64,000 bases of DNA, taken from the NCBI RefSeq assembly GCF_040054535.1, contig NC_090784.1:17521001-17585000 (forward strand), in the 5' to 3' direction. A program made the position numbers and the translations under genes. The notes beneath the pieces were generated by a model. It saw nothing but the letters and a program-made list of their open reading frames with translations. It was not told the origin of the DNA and did no database searches. Position 1 is the stretch's first letter. Every line of letters begins with the position of its first letter. Below are positions 24,223-37,265 of the stretch, piece after piece. The DNA is from Antennarius striatus (lineage: Eukaryota; Chordata; Actinopteri; Lophiiformes; Antennariidae).

Positions 24223-27196
24223 ATTGAACAGAACTAAAAATGGAGTTTCTCTGCCTTTTAAATATGAATTTTCAAGCAACTACTAACCCGTTGTGAGCGT
24301 AAATGTGTCTGTGCTTTCAGGACAGCAGAAGAAAACCATTTAATACGAAGTTTTCTTTGTGATCGTTGTACCTGGTGGTCATACTGGCTGTTGTTGGTGT
24401 CTCTAGTCTTGTGTTGGTACATCCCAATTACACACGTTAGAACAAAAATAGAGGGTTTTTCAGAAAGCATTATAGGGGCTAAGAGGCAGGGAAAGACTGG
24501 AGGACATGAACTACAACAATTCAGGTGCGAGGAGGAAAACACACATCCTAATAGAACACATTAATAAACAACTGTCAATCCATAAAATAGACCAACACGG
24601 ATACACATTCAAGCAGAAAATTAACAAAATAAAAGGCATTGTTAAAGATCTGGACCCAGAGGTTGGCTTGCAGGTATGTGGATTCATTAGGAAGACTGAT
24701 GCCAGCAGCTGCCGGGAGGGTTTGCTGGTTGTCCGCAGAGGGGATTTATTACATCAGACACCTGAGAGTCTATTTCTGTCTGCCGGTGTCTTTGGAAATA
24801 GACAAACTAGCATTTGAGAAGAAGCAGCTTGTCAGTTACTGATTCAGACAACACATACAGTATGTATTTTTCTGAGGTGGCTCTAAATGTCTGGGGGTGT
24901 GAGAGAAGCTATTAGGCAGCTATTAGGTATCAGAGTGCTTACTTGCTTGGATGTCCGTGTTAAAGGATACGTCTGCCTCCTCTATGCTGGATCAAAATTT
25001 GCAATCAGTGTTTCTGTTTTCAGATCTTTTAAGGAGTATTACATCTTACTGCTTAGCCAAAATTCTCTCCTTGTTACAAGCTTTTTTTCTTCTTTTTTTT
25101 TTTTTTTTTTTTACAATTTTCAGCTTTTAATATTGCTAGCTTATTCCTTGTCATTACCTGTAAACCCCCAATCCCCATCATTCTCCACACCCAGACATAC
25201 ACTGAAGGAGCAACATCACTCATCCCTGCAAATCTTCCTCATCTATAATTCATGGTGCTGGGTCCTGGCAAGTGACTGTGCTGAGCTAAGTTTGTGCTGC
25301 AAACTCAGTGCACTACAGCATGCGGCAGACGGAAGGGACACTGACTGGTCATGATGCAGCAATTCCTAAAATCAAAGCAGCTTCTGTTGGAGTTGGCTCT
25401 TCCATTTTAACACTTAATAACACACCTTTAAATTATATAGTTTTTGAGGACTTTACTTCCAAAACAAATGATAAGATTCAGGAGACTTTTTGTCCTACTT
25501 TTTGTGATATAATACTACCTTATAAGGTAAGTTTATCTCAAGGAAATTGTGTTTTTATAGAGTTAAGAAATAAACACAGTATATTACAGTAATAAAGACA
25601 CAAACACATGACAAAACACCTCATGGAATATTATGTTAAAGAGAGAAAAACATAACTATGTAATAAGACAGAACATTATTTATTCCATTGAAAATGGCTC
25701 TGCTAGTGCATATGAAGTATTACAAATACAGTAAATAGAGAGAGAAAAAACTTTCACTTTTCACATGAAACTCAAATCCTTCAAGTGCAGTTGTTATTCA
25801 GAAAAATTATAGTGGACTCTGTTTATATGGGTTCCACCACATACTGGTTTGAAGGGGAATGAAGAGTTGAATGGGTCAGAATAAAAGTATAAAATTTATA
25901 AATAGTGTTTAGAGATCAATAAAATAGTTATGGGTAGGAATAATGCTGAAATAAATGCAAGATTTCTGTACAACTGATAAAAGCTGATCAGAATTCTCAA
26001 AGAAATTTCAACATAATTAAACTTAATAAAGAAATATAATTCAGCCTTCCAGATTTATTAGTCTCTTGTGCATTGGAGAATAGGTTAAAATACACGAGAT
26101 GAGATGCCTAAACTGTTCTTTCATTTCACGAGTGGAACAGTGACAAGCAGTTCTTAGTCTTGTTCACATGCCTCACAAATGTCTTCCCACTCCACCCTTC
26201 TCTTCCGCACCTAGAGGAATTTGCTTGTTCCATATAACTTGGCAAACAAGCACAAAATAGCTTTTCATCTCCTTTTTGGCTGGAGGTCAACAGATTCTTT
26301 GGGGGAATGAACACTTCTTTGCTCACTGCCCAAAATCCTCTTGTAACTGAGACATGTCATTGGCTTTGACGCGTATAAGAATGTTGTGACCTCTGAGTAA
26401 GTGTTCTTTGGGATTTTTTCAGTGATCATCATTTTCTACTCATTTATTTGTCCTCAAATCTTGGTCTTGTATTGGTTCCAGCAGTCAAACTTTGATCTGT
26501 GGTGTTGCTATCGACTTCTCTCTTCATGAACATTGGATACTTGATTGGGGGAAAAAAAGTATTTGATTAAAACCAATTTCCACAGATTTGATGTGAATTT
26601 TTTTTTATGTTTTTAAATAGTTACACATAATGTGTGTATTAACAGCACATCAGATTTTTACTTTGTAGATTGCATATGAGGCCAAAATGAGCCTAGATAT
26701 GTCGACTCAGATTGCATGACTCATGCCCCACTCCTCTACAAAGTTTTTGTTTTTGTTGTCTTATTATTTGCATGTGTGTTTTACATCTTTTGCAATATTA
26801 TACATTCTGAGATTGTTCATATAACATGTTGAAATGCTAATTTTCAAAATACATATCATGCAATATCTGATTTTAAGATTATAATTGCTTGTCAATACAT
26901 TGACCTTTACCTGTAATTGTTTAAGAAGCACCTTTATGACTGTACGAGGCAACAATGTGGACAGATGGAAATGGATTGATGGTTCATTATTTCAAGGCAT
27001 CATAATTATTGTTTGAATAAGGTGGCGGTGAATGTCCTATTAGGCCTTCGTGTCTAACAATAATGGGAGGATTGACAACCGCATTCAAAACAGAAAAAGG
27101 GGAAACAAATAGGTGGCACTAATGGTTCTGAGTCGTCCTAAAAACGAAGAAGAAGAACAAAAAGAAGAAGAAGAAAGTCTCCTCCTATCCCGACGC

Positions 27197-27217
27197 ATGA
27201 AGATGACGTCACGATAG
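27197..27217 (+). promoter_or_regulatory. CRE-like site overlapping a short upstream ORF of ino80e
   Basis: A perfect palindromic TGACGTCA (27204-27211) lies 18 bases before the ino80e start codon. The same bases fall in a six-codon upstream frame (ATG 27197, TAG 27215-27217, encoding MKMTSR). If transcription starts upstream, the palindrome would be in the 5' UTR and the short frame could reduce start-codon use. Function is inferred. Confidence 0.45.
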
Positions 27218-27228
27218 TAAACAACAGC

Positions 27229-29602
27229 ATGTCGCACAGACAAACTCAAGCGAGAGGTAAATTGATTTTTAAAAAAAATGAAAATAATCTCGCAAATTGT
27301 TGAAATTACGGGGAATATTTGTAGCATGTGTTGTTGGATTATTTTTAGTCCTGTGAGCCCAGCGAACGAACCGTGCTAGCTACTTAACGTGTTCCCAAAA
27401 GCTAACTGTCGTTAGCTTCGTTTGCAGACTACTCCAGTAATCAGTTTTAAATTCGTAAATTCACGTCGTTTATAAAGCTGTTCAACAAGAATTACTCCTG
27501 CTCTAGGACTATTGACGACATATTTAATGGTTTCGTAATTTGTATTCTGTGTTTCAGAACTGAACGGTCAAGCAGATGTTGACGTTGACTACAAGCGGAA
27601 ATACAAAAATCTCAAACGAAAACTAAAATTTCTTGTTTATGTGAGTACCGTGATTAGGATTATATTTATGTTTAGGGTTGTTTTATTTGGTTATTTTGTA
27701 CCAATAATGTATCTTCACTGGTTCTGTGTTTGGTTTCACCATTCCAGGAACAGGAATGCTTCCAGGAGGAACTGAGGAGAGCACAGAGAAAACTTCTTAA
27801 AGTTTCCAGGGACAAAAGGTGAGATTATATTGTGTGTAATTTAAAGAAATACTATGTTTGAGCAGTAATGGCGAAGTCTTCTTTTTTAGCTTCCTCTTGG
27901 ACAGACTACTACAGTATGAGAGGATAGATGAAGACTCCTCAGGTAGTTATGACCTCATCCTTAAGATTGTACTGGAGAATGTGCTTATTACTGTCTTATA
28001 TGTGTTGATATTTCCAATAAAATTTGAAAGCAATTGACTGTAGCATCATTTTATGTATTTTTTTAATCTTCTGTTTCAGATTCAGATGCCACAGTTTCTT
28101 CAGAAAACAGTGAAATAGAAGGGCCAAGAGAAAGGGAAAGAGAACGAGAGGTGGTGAAGAAGTAAGCATTGTGATTTAACGTAAATGATGAGTCGATATC
28201 TTGAGTATTTCAGCACTTTGGCAGCTAATGTGATTTTAAATAAACATAAAAAACAAACCATATCCTGCTATACCTGTGGGAGGTTTTTTTTAAAAAAAAT
28301 ATCTCTACCAACAAACCATTGCTTTTGTTTGTGACTGGAGACAACTGGAAAGGAAAGATTGTCTGGTATTGTTATCACCAGCACACTTGGAGATATCTGT
28401 AAAAATAGATATGGTACCCACGTACACAAAACACTTTTTGCTCTGAAAGTTTGTGCTGTTGTGAATTTGACATTGAGTTTTGTTCTTAATCCTCTTTTTC
28501 AGACGAAGACTTAGTCCTGCAGCATCTCTTCCATCGTCATCGTCCCCTCATATGTCCGTTCTTTCTCGCCCCGGTGTAAATACTCTACAGCCGTCTGGCG
28601 TTGGGCCTTACCTCAACACTGTGAGTTGCTGTTGCCCATTCTTATACCTTAAGAACAACTATCAATCATGACATTGCTTCCATGGTCATTTCTTCACCAG
28701 CAGACATAATCCTTGTATTGATTTGACATTATCCGTAATTTGACTGTCATCTTATTCATGAGTCTTTTTTTTATCTCTTCCTCTGTTTTTTGTTGTTTTG
28801 CTAATAATGGCTTCACTGGTCATGTGTTATTCATTCTTCTGTGTATGTTCTTGTGTTTATATCTTTGTCTGTCTTGTAAATTGCCTGTGCATGTGTGTTT
28901 GTGTGGTCATTTGGAAATTGGGGTCTGTGTGTTGGGAAGATGCCATTCCCACCAGAATATTTGGCTCCACCAGCTGAACGAATGAAGAAAGAGAAAAAAA
29001 CAAAGATGGCTAAAAACAAGAAAGAGACTACAGGGAAGGTGAGAAAGGAAAAGGGAAATATGTTGCTCAGAGACAAAGTAATAATGTAGATATACAGCTT
29101 AGTTCCTACATATTGTCTATGAATGTGCCATAGTTGTCATTATTTTGTCCCAGTTTTGAGTGTTTGAAACCTCAAGAGGGTCCAGAGATTTAGCTCTGTC
29201 ATGACCAAAGGGGGTTGCTATACTAGTTTCTGATCAGTCTGTTTTACACTGGAAAAACCATCCGATCATGATGCCTGTTAACTCAAATGTACTGCATTCG
29301 TGTCCCGATCGCCACCTCTTTATATACGTTAGTCATTCATCATATTTACATCTTTTTTGACTTCTCACAATTATAAATCTGTTTTTATTGCCTCTCAGGT
29401 TGTTGCCCCGATGACGGCTAATTACCCATCAGCCACCACTGCCCCCTCAGCAGGCAGCGGCCCCTTCAGCTGGGTCCCCAGACAGATGCTCAGTGGAGAT
29501 GCAGCTGAGGAAGAGGGAGACAGTGATGGAGACAGTGATAGGGATGAAGACAGAGGTGAAGGAGATGAGGCTGAACTCGTCATTGACATTCCCAATGAGT
29601 GA
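27229..29602 (+). CDS. ino80e: INO80 complex subunit E
   Basis: Subunit of the INO80 ATP-dependent chromatin remodeller, nuclear. Exons 27229-27256, 27558-27640, 27748-27818, 27890-27942, 28080-28161, 28503-28620, 28940-29038, 29399-29602 join in frame to 245 residues; human INO80E has 244. After a short start ([13 protein letters not shown]) comes the conserved coiled-coil region [20 protein letters not shown], then [19 protein letters not shown] and LLDRLLQYE, and an acidic [17 protein letters not shown]. The centre is basic and low-complexity, and the end is [17 protein letters not shown]...ELVIDIPNE, like the human C terminus (VPRQMFS...LVIDIPE). The acceptor of exon 7 (GTTGGGAAG) has a poor pyrimidine tract, so that exon is the least certain. 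Candidate poly(A) signals lie at 30179-30184 and 30206-30211. Confidence 0.93.
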
Positions 29603-31360
29603 GCCTGACTGTGATGACACTTACTTCAAACCAGGAGATGTAGAGGTTGTACATCTGTATCCTGCAGACAGAACATTACAAAAAAAAAATCTTTCTCATA
29701 CGCTTGGCAAATTTACCTTTTCAAAACAGAAGAGAGAGCCAAGCTCCCTCTTGTGGACGTTTACCAAATTGTAGTGTCATTGTCAACACCGAATTTTTCA
29801 CAAACTGGCTTCCGTTTTTTGATATTTACGTTAAGAATGAAATCTGTGGCAAAAGTACAGTGCTAAGGAAAAATCTATGTGCACTGTGATGTTTGATTAT
29901 TTGTTTTTTAAGCAGTTGTATGCTGCCTGGTGTTATTTTTTTTGTGTAAATAATTTGCACTGAGGCTACAGCTAGGTGCATTCTGTGTCAGTTTGTGTTT
30001 ATTTCTCTTCTTGCATTGTGGAGCCACCATTAAAACTATCCTAGTATGGTTTCTTGTGTTTTAAATGTTACATCTTTATGTGTTACAAACCATTTTTACG
30101 CCAGCTATTTATACTTTTTTTTAAAAACAATTCATCAGAAATCAGTGTTATTTTGTCTTATATGAGATATTAGTTTTGAATAAATCAAATTGTGGATCAG
30201 AGAAGAATAAATTGTAATGCAAAGTAGTATGATATCAAATGACTGAAGGATTTTTTAAAATTCAAATGTGTGGTAAATTCACAGGTCTTGCTGACAATGT
30301 GCCATGAAAGCCATTGACCTTTGAAGAGGTTATCTGATGTGTGTTTGTTTGCTTTTTTTTTTGTCACTGTATCATTTAAAGTTTATGAAATGCAGTAAGT
30401 GTTAGTGTAAGTGTTAAACACACGTTATACTATAGCTTGATGTCCCACCCAAGGCATTGCACCCTAAAGCTCTCATTCCAGAGCAGCATAGTCAGACAAT
30501 GAGGTGTGTTGTAGTCTGGAGGTATTCAATATTCACACTGACAGAATTTACTACAACAAGGTATAACTTAATTCATGTGAACTTGTATCATGTGTCTGTG
30601 ACATCTTGGGGTTCTGGGGTTACATTTGGCTCATGTTGCTCACACACCTTGGTAAAAATCAAGGCAGCCTGTCTGGATTTAGGATTAAGATATTTTTTCT
30701 GTGCACTCTAATGAGTGCAGATAGCTGTTTTTACTATGTGAGTTTTTATTATGTCAGCAACATGTCATGACTTGCTGATCTTAATATTAAGGGAAAGTAG
30801 TTGTGATCTGTGAGCCATGAAAGGACTGTGTTTCGTCTAAGAAGTTAGATTTCAAGAGTCGCTGCTTTCTAGGAGAGACGGTGACCCATGGCTTTGTCCG
30901 GATTAAGAGAATCTCCTGAGCTAACATGGTTATTATTAGAGCTCACATTTTACCTGGAGTTTCAAGATAGAAGTCTTTATATGGAAGTGTATCAAAAAAA
31001 CTGTTTGACTTGACACAGAATGAACACTTGGAGCAATGTGCTGTACCAACAATAATACATATGAAGAGAATGTCAGACAAAAGGGAAATGTACAACAGTC
31101 ATTTGGGAATGCAGACATACCAGTAACTGACCACATTAAATGGGCGTTGCTTTGGATTGTGTACCAGTACCAGCTATGGGAGTTTAAGGTGTAACCAGGG
31201 GTGTATAAGAAGGAGGGGTAGAGTGAAGGTACAGCCAGAGGGTGAGTCAAAAGAGGGTGGAACTGACAGGGGGTGGTTAGTTTGTCAGGGAAAATGAAGG
31301 AGTAAGCAAGATTGTTCCAGCACAGATTCACTCTTACAGCAACAGTGAAAGAAGACAGTC
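29603..31360. other. ino80e 3' UTR and intergenic DNA
   Basis: AT-rich 3' UTR runs to about 30.2 kb, followed by noncoding DNA up to the ENDOD1-like gene. No exon, RNA gene or recognisable repeat family was seen. Confidence 0.5.
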
Positions 31361-31544
31361 ATGGTTGGAGACAAAGTGGACAACAGAACTGGTAGCGAAT
31401 AAGGTAAACAAGCCATTAGCGGCCAACCTTGGCTACCTTATCTTTTCCATCTATATACGGAAACTACTGGATAATTTATTAGCCTCTCCTTGCTGTGAGT
31501 TTCTATGCGAGGGAGACAGAGGATTTGCTGAGCTCACTACCACC

Positions 31545-34500
31545 ATGCTGCAGCCTACAGTCAGTGCAGCAGCTGCAGCTCTTTGGCTCCTGGCAGTTCT
31601 GGGCCCAGGCTCGTCTCTTCCAGCTGAGGACAACTCAGAGACGGTCTTCAGCCTCTGCAGGCGGTGTTTCTACAAACAGCTGCCTCCTCAGGCAGCCTCT
31701 GCAGGGTCAGGGCTGCGCCCAGTCTGCCATGAACTGACAGGAGGGCAGGCGTTCGCTACTCTGTCCAAACCGGACTGTGACAGATCTGTCTACTCTGCCT
31801 TCTGCCTCAGCCATGGATGGCTGGAGAGGGAGGCAGAGGAGGAGGGAGAGCCTGGGGTAAGGATGCAGCAGCTGTTTTTATTTGTACAGTCTGTTTTTGA
31901 ATGATGGAAGTTACAGTACTGTATGGAAATCACATGAAGTAACTGTGTTCATATTTATTCCAGTAAACTGCTTTCATATACATTTACTCCAGTAGTGTAC
32001 TGTGAGGTATCTCCATTTTATGGTACTTTCTACTTATAGTTATGTGTGGTATATAATTTGTAGCTTTTATCCAAAATTATAATAAAATGTAATGAAGTTA
32101 TGCTTTCTGTTGGACTGTGGCCTCTTGCAGAAAATAGTCAGTTGTGAGTAGTTCCATCTCTAAACATAACTGACTACTAAAATCCATATAAATAATTGTA
32201 CAAGGCAAAAATAAAATGTCTCAAAGGTTTTAAAAATAATGTAGATTCATTAATTTTCAAAATTTTTGGATTTATTAACTGTTAAGTAATTAAATGCAAG
32301 AACAAGGGAAATCAAATGTAAATGTAATAAATGCAATGATGTGATGTAATGTAGGTAATGTAATCAAATTTGTATGCTGTCATACATTAACATGGTTTTG
32401 ATGATTGTTTCTGCCAGGCAGTGGAGGAGGAGGGAAGTATTACAGTAGCCGTACCAGCCCTGCTCAGACGTGGCGGCGTCCTACCAACAGACTCTCTGGT
32501 TCAAAACTGGGACTCAGCTGTTAGTGCTGTGGTCAAGTCAAGCATCGGTCCCCAGTGCAGCACTTCAGAGGGTGATCTCTACATCCTGACTGGGGCCGGA
32601 GATCTCAGGGCTGCTGAGGACGGAGATGATAAGCATCAGACAAAGCTGCTGTGGTCTGCAGTGTGCTGTGCGGTCGCTGAGGGGAAGAGTGGCTTCAGTG
32701 TGGGGTTAATCACAGATGCAGGGCAAGCAGTCAGGCAAGTGAGTGTGAAGGAGCTTCAGGAGATGCTCGGAGTGGAAGAGATGTTCTTGGAAGGCTGTGG
32801 AAGAACAGACAAGGAAACAGTTGGAATCACAGCGGGTCTCCTTGAGGGGCTACTACTTGGTAATACAGAAAAGTTGGTTGGGGATCCCAGTGGCAGTGCC
32901 AACAGCAAGGAAGCTGATGTTGCAGACGTGAAGCAAGAAACATCAGAAAGTAGCGTTGAAGGGGGGTCTCCAGAATCCTCAGATGAACATACGACTGTGG
33001 ATGAACAAGAGATAGACGCAAACACCAGTAGCTCTCTGGTCTACATCCTTTCTACAACTTTATCCATTCTCAAAGCTCCGCTGCAGCCTGTGTTCTCCAC
33101 CATTACACAGCTACCTGAACAGGTGATACCATTGTTGTATTTGAACTTGAAGGTGCCATCTTGACATAAATAATCACACCTCCATGAGGCTAAAAATGAT
33201 TGCAAACATGAATAGGAGTAGGAGTTTTTGAAACAAAAATCCCAGCTCCTCCCTTCTTCCGTCTTCCAATGCCACTCCTTCTAAATCAAAGAACAAACAA
33301 TGGCTGAGTGCCATGAGGCTTCAGCTGGAGATAGAGACGTTTTTGTCTTGTTCAAAATACTCTTAGTCTAATTTAATGTATATGACTAATATAATAACCG
33401 ATCTACTGCCATCTGTATTATTTACAGATGCAAGAAAAAAATAGCTACCTTGAAAGTAGTTAAACTAAAAAAAAAAACACTACTTGGCTTGGCAGCTGCT
33501 GTTCACTGCAATGGGTTTGTACTTCCTGTTTCTGAGTGAACACCTTAGTTCTAGTGACTCGATTTTATTTTTTAGCTCAGGGCTTTTTGGGTGTAACAGG
33601 TAAACATCAAAAGTGTGTAAAAAATGACATTTATTCCATTGCTAACCGATGACAACAACCTCCTTTCTCCCTAACATGCGAGGGAGAACCTTATAACATC
33701 ACAATTAATATAAGTGACAGACATGGCTATTGTTAGTACTCACAGCTGTCAAAGTAGCATGTTGGAGTTAAGATACTTTAGCTGCCATTCTTGTTCTACT
33801 GGCTTACAAGGAGCTGATGTATTTGCCTAGCCCTTTTGAAGAATTTGGCAATATTTATTGAGAGCTGGATGAAATAAATGGGTGAATTAGTAACAGAGTA
33901 GGGATAACCAGTCAGAAAATTTGACTTACTAATTGCTGGATGAAAAATTATATCAGCAACTCAACCTGCAATGCAGTACGGACTGATATATCCTGATTAT
34001 CCAAAATGACAAGATCCTACATAATGCATGATACTTTTTCAAAAGCCATGTAATGACCATATTTGTAACACAGGTATTTATTTGGGATTATTTCAATTAT
34101 TACTACTGAAAGTTAAAATAAATAAATTACTATTTATTCACTGTTTCTAACAATGTGAGATGAAATTTTAATAGGCAACAAATTCACAACCAAAAGATGA
34201 AAAGAGCAGCAACAACAGAAAAACTTGAATCTCCTCATTCTAATTTGCTCTCCTAGAAACAATAATCAGGTTCAAGGCATGTAGAATGTGTAAATTCTTC
34301 AGAGGTGATTTTTTTTCTTTTAACTCTCACCTTAAAAGTGACTTTTTTGTCTCATCTTGACTCAGGTCACGTATGTGCTTCAGGAAGACCTTGGAGTTCT
34401 CAGTAACCTGCCTGGAGATATCTTCTCTGTGTTCTACCTCCTGACATCAGATATTTTGTCCTGGATGGGCTCAGCTGCAGAAATGCTACTGGGTATTGGG

Positions 34501-34914
34501 GAATCATGCTTCTGTGGTACCTATTACTGCACCTCCTCCATGATTGGAGCCTTATTTGACAGCTGTTACACTGGGGTCACTGGAGTGGGTACACTGACTG
34601 GAGATTCACTTGGGATTTTTGGTGACGCTTTAGATAACAGTTGGTGGGTGACTAAGTTCTTTGGAGGCCGGCTATGGGAGCAGAGTGAGGGGTATGTAGG
34701 ATCAGTGATGTCAGAGATGGGGGGTCAGGCAAAATCTATTGGTGGAGGGTTTGGGAGACTAGCATGGAGAAGTGGGAGTGGTGTGGTTAATGTTTTTAGG
34801 ATGGGGGGGGGTTTAATAGTGGGGGTGGTCAATATGTTCATTGGCGCAGCGAGTGAGGCTTTTGGGCAGGAATCTGAAAGTTGGACAGAAAGTTTACCTC
34901 CAATTGAAGAGTAA
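31545..34914 (+). CDS. ENDOD1-like protein (endonuclease-fold domain, secreted/membrane)
   Basis: Exons 31545-31856, 32418-33122, 34366-34914 join in frame to 521 residues; human ENDOD1 is about 500. The ATG at 31545 has a strong context (CACTACCACC) and opens a signal peptide (AAAALWLLAVLGPGSSLPA). An in-frame ATG at 31365 would bury it. Family marks: CRRCFYKQLPP, FATLSKPDCDRSVYSAFC, QCSTSEGDLYILTGAG, LLWSAVCCAVAEG and VKELQEMLGVEEMFLEGCG match ENDOD1 in order. The DNA/RNA non-specific nuclease motif DRGH is absent; the matching stretch reads RRGGVLP. The C-terminal third is hydrophobic and Gly-rich, as in ENDOD1. The family is known from endonuclease-like fold; catalysis here is doubtful. 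An acidic linker (residues ~250-310) separates the two parts. Candidate poly(A) signals: 35253-35258 and 35321-35326. Confidence 0.82.
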
Positions 34915-35504
34915 CTTTTTTTCAAATATTCTCTCCAGTTCTGATTTGTAAATATCTTTAGCTCAGAGGAGTCTGAATGAAGGACAGTTGCTTTGAATTA
35001 ATGTCATTTGAAAATCCTTAGTTTTGATAGATAATCATAGTGAGTGCATTATAAATTTTTGCAGCTGGTCTTTCACCCCACTGTTGCTGATTGTGAAAAT
35101 TATCTGCAATATTTTAGATTTGGGATAAGTGACCCAACTGTAACATTAAAAAACAACAACACTGTGCACAAGTTTTTTTTGGATGTAATTATTTTATAAA
35201 TTGCCTTTATGTGACAATTGCTGTCATAACTGTTTACTTAGATGTGCATTTGAATAAAATGGAATGCTGGCTTCTCATACTTGACATTTTTTTGTATCAT
35301 GAAACTATTGTCCTCATGATAATAAAAACATTTACATAATTGTATTTCTTAATATTTATTCAATCAAAGCCTCTAAAAATGGATAATTTAGTGCAATTTA
35401 GAGGTAACTGCATATTTTAATTTGAGGGAAATATTATTCTTTGTACTCTTACATATGTGTAAATATAGTAACTTTAGTGATTCATATAGTGATTCATATA
35501 TAAT

Positions 35505-35682
<178 letters not shown>

Positions 35683-35685
35683 GAG

Positions 35686-37165
35686 ATGGGAAGGAAGTGC
35701 AGCAGGTTAGGGTGATTAAGGACAGGGAGGGAAGTGTATTGGTAAGTGCCAGTAGTGTGATGGAAAGATGGAAAGAGTACTTTGAAGAGTTGATGAATGA
35801 GGAAAATGAGAGAACAAAGACTAGAAGAGGTGACTGTTGTGGACCAGGAGGTAGCAAAGATTAGTCAGGATGATTTAAGAACAAGGAAATTGTGCAGACA
35901 TGTGGCAACTACAGAGGAATAAAGCTGATGAGCCATACAATAAAGTTATGGGAAAGAGTAGTTGAAGCTGGACTAAGGGCAGAAGTGAACATTTGTGAGC
36001 AGCAGTATAGTTTCATGCCAAAAATGGTTTCATACCAAAAAAGAGTACTACAGATGCAGTATTTGCTTTGAAGATGTTGATAGAGAAGTACAGAGATGGC
36101 CAGAGGGAGCTGCATTGTGTTTTCGTAGATCTGGAGAAAGCTTATGACAGGGTGCCCAGAGAGGAACTGTGGTATTGTATGAGGAAGTCTGGAGTGGCAG
36201 AGAAGTATGTTAGAGCGGTGCAGGACATGTATGAGGACTGTAAGACAGTGGTGAGGTGTGCTGTAGGTGTGACAGAGGAGTTCAAGGTGGAGGTGGGACT
36301 GCATCAGGGATCAGCTCTGAGCCCCTTCTTGTTCGCTATGGTGATGGACAGGCTGACAGACGAGGTTAGACAGGAATCTCCATGGACTATGATGTTTGCA
36401 GATGACATTGTGATCTGTAGTGATAGCAGGGAACAGGTGGAGGAGAAGCTAGAGAGGTGGAGGTTTGTCCTGGAAAGGAGAGGAATGAAGGTTAGCCGCA
36501 GTAAGACAGAGTACATGTGTGTGAATGAGAGGGACCCAAGTGGAATAGTGAGGTTAGAGGGAGAAGAGATCAAGAAGGTGGAGGATTTTAAGTATTCAGG
36601 GTCAACAGTCCAGAGCAAAGGAGAGTGTGGAAAAGAGGTGAAGAAGCGTGTACAGGCAGGATGGAACGGGTGGAGAAAAGTGTCAGGTGTGATGTGTGAT
36701 AGAAGAGTTTCAGCTAAAATGAAGGGAAAGGTGTACAAAACTGGGGTGAGACCAGCGATGTTGTTTGGTCTAGAGACAGTGTCACTGAAGAAAAGACAGG
36801 AGACAGAGCTGGAGGTAGCAGACATGAGGATGCTGAGGTTCTCTCTGGGAGTGACCAGGAAGGATAGGATCAGGAATGAGTACATCAGAGGGACAGCACA
36901 TGTTAGAGGTTTTGGAGATAAAGTCAGAGAGGCCAGACTGAGATGGTTTGGACATGTCCAGAGGAGAGATAGTGAATATATTGGTAGAAGGATGCTGAGT
37001 TTTGAACTGCCAGGCAGGAGGCCTAGAGGAAGACCAAAGAGGAGGTTTATGGATGTAGTGAAAGAGGACATGAAGGTAGTTGGTGTGAGAGAAGAGGACC
37101 CAGAAGACAGGGTTAGATGGAGGCAATTGATTTGCTCGGGCGACCCCTGAAGGGGAAAGCCGAAA
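35686..37165 (+). mobile_element. 5'-truncated RTE-type LINE (reverse transcriptase region and 3' end)
   Basis: An open frame at 36068-37150 encodes reverse transcriptase motifs in order: FVDLEKAYDRVP (A), GLHQGSALSPFLF (B), MMFADDIVI (C, catalytic DD intact), then the post-RT tail ending RWRQLICSGDP and TGA. Upstream, 35690-36067 still reads as RT N-terminal sequence (MERWKEYFEELMNEE, CGNYRGIKLMSHTIKLWERV). That part carries frameshifts and an internal deletion near 35880, where the spacer before NYRGIKL is missing. The endonuclease domain is absent. The 3' end passes into a (ATAATC)n tail, as RTE elements commonly end in simple repeats. Old non-LTR copy; immobile by itself. Confidence 0.9.
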
Positions 37166-37170
37166 GGAGT

Positions 37171-37265
37171 ATCATAATCATAATTATAATCATAATCACA
37201 ATCATAATCATAATCATAATCATAATCATAATCATAATCATAATCATAATCATAATCATAATAAC
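37171..37265. repeat. (ATAATC)n hexamer array, LINE 3' tail
   Basis: About 15 near-perfect hexamers directly after the LINE 3' end (GGGGAAAGCCGAAAGGAGT). It is best read as the element's expanded simple-repeat tail. Confidence 0.9.

Larger units (their letters stand above)
18923..27150. other. gene-poor AT-rich interval (includes 3' UTR of the Ig-like receptor gene)
   Basis: No exon chain was found on either strand. Candidate AATAAA signals lie near 21303 and 22563, but the true 3' end cannot be fixed. The interval holds poly(A) 20036-20058, a TG-rich stretch 21425-21570, a long CA array 24103-24222 and poly(T) 25082-25112. A GC-richer patch lies at 22620-22740 with no recognised function. 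A minus-strand open frame at 22443-22180 is unexplained. Confidence 0.5.

Noticed and set aside
24000-24290. Open frames made of CVCVCV or HTHTHT
   Set aside because: Translation of the CA microsatellite, not genes. The same applies at 55711-56117, 57966-58187 and 62296-62670.
25082-25112. Poly(T) tract as a retroposon tail
   Set aside because: No recognisable element body or flanking duplication next to it.
31365-31544. Upstream in-frame ATG for the ENDOD1-like protein
   Set aside because: The extension would place 60 residues before a clear signal peptide; the ATG at 31545 has a better context.
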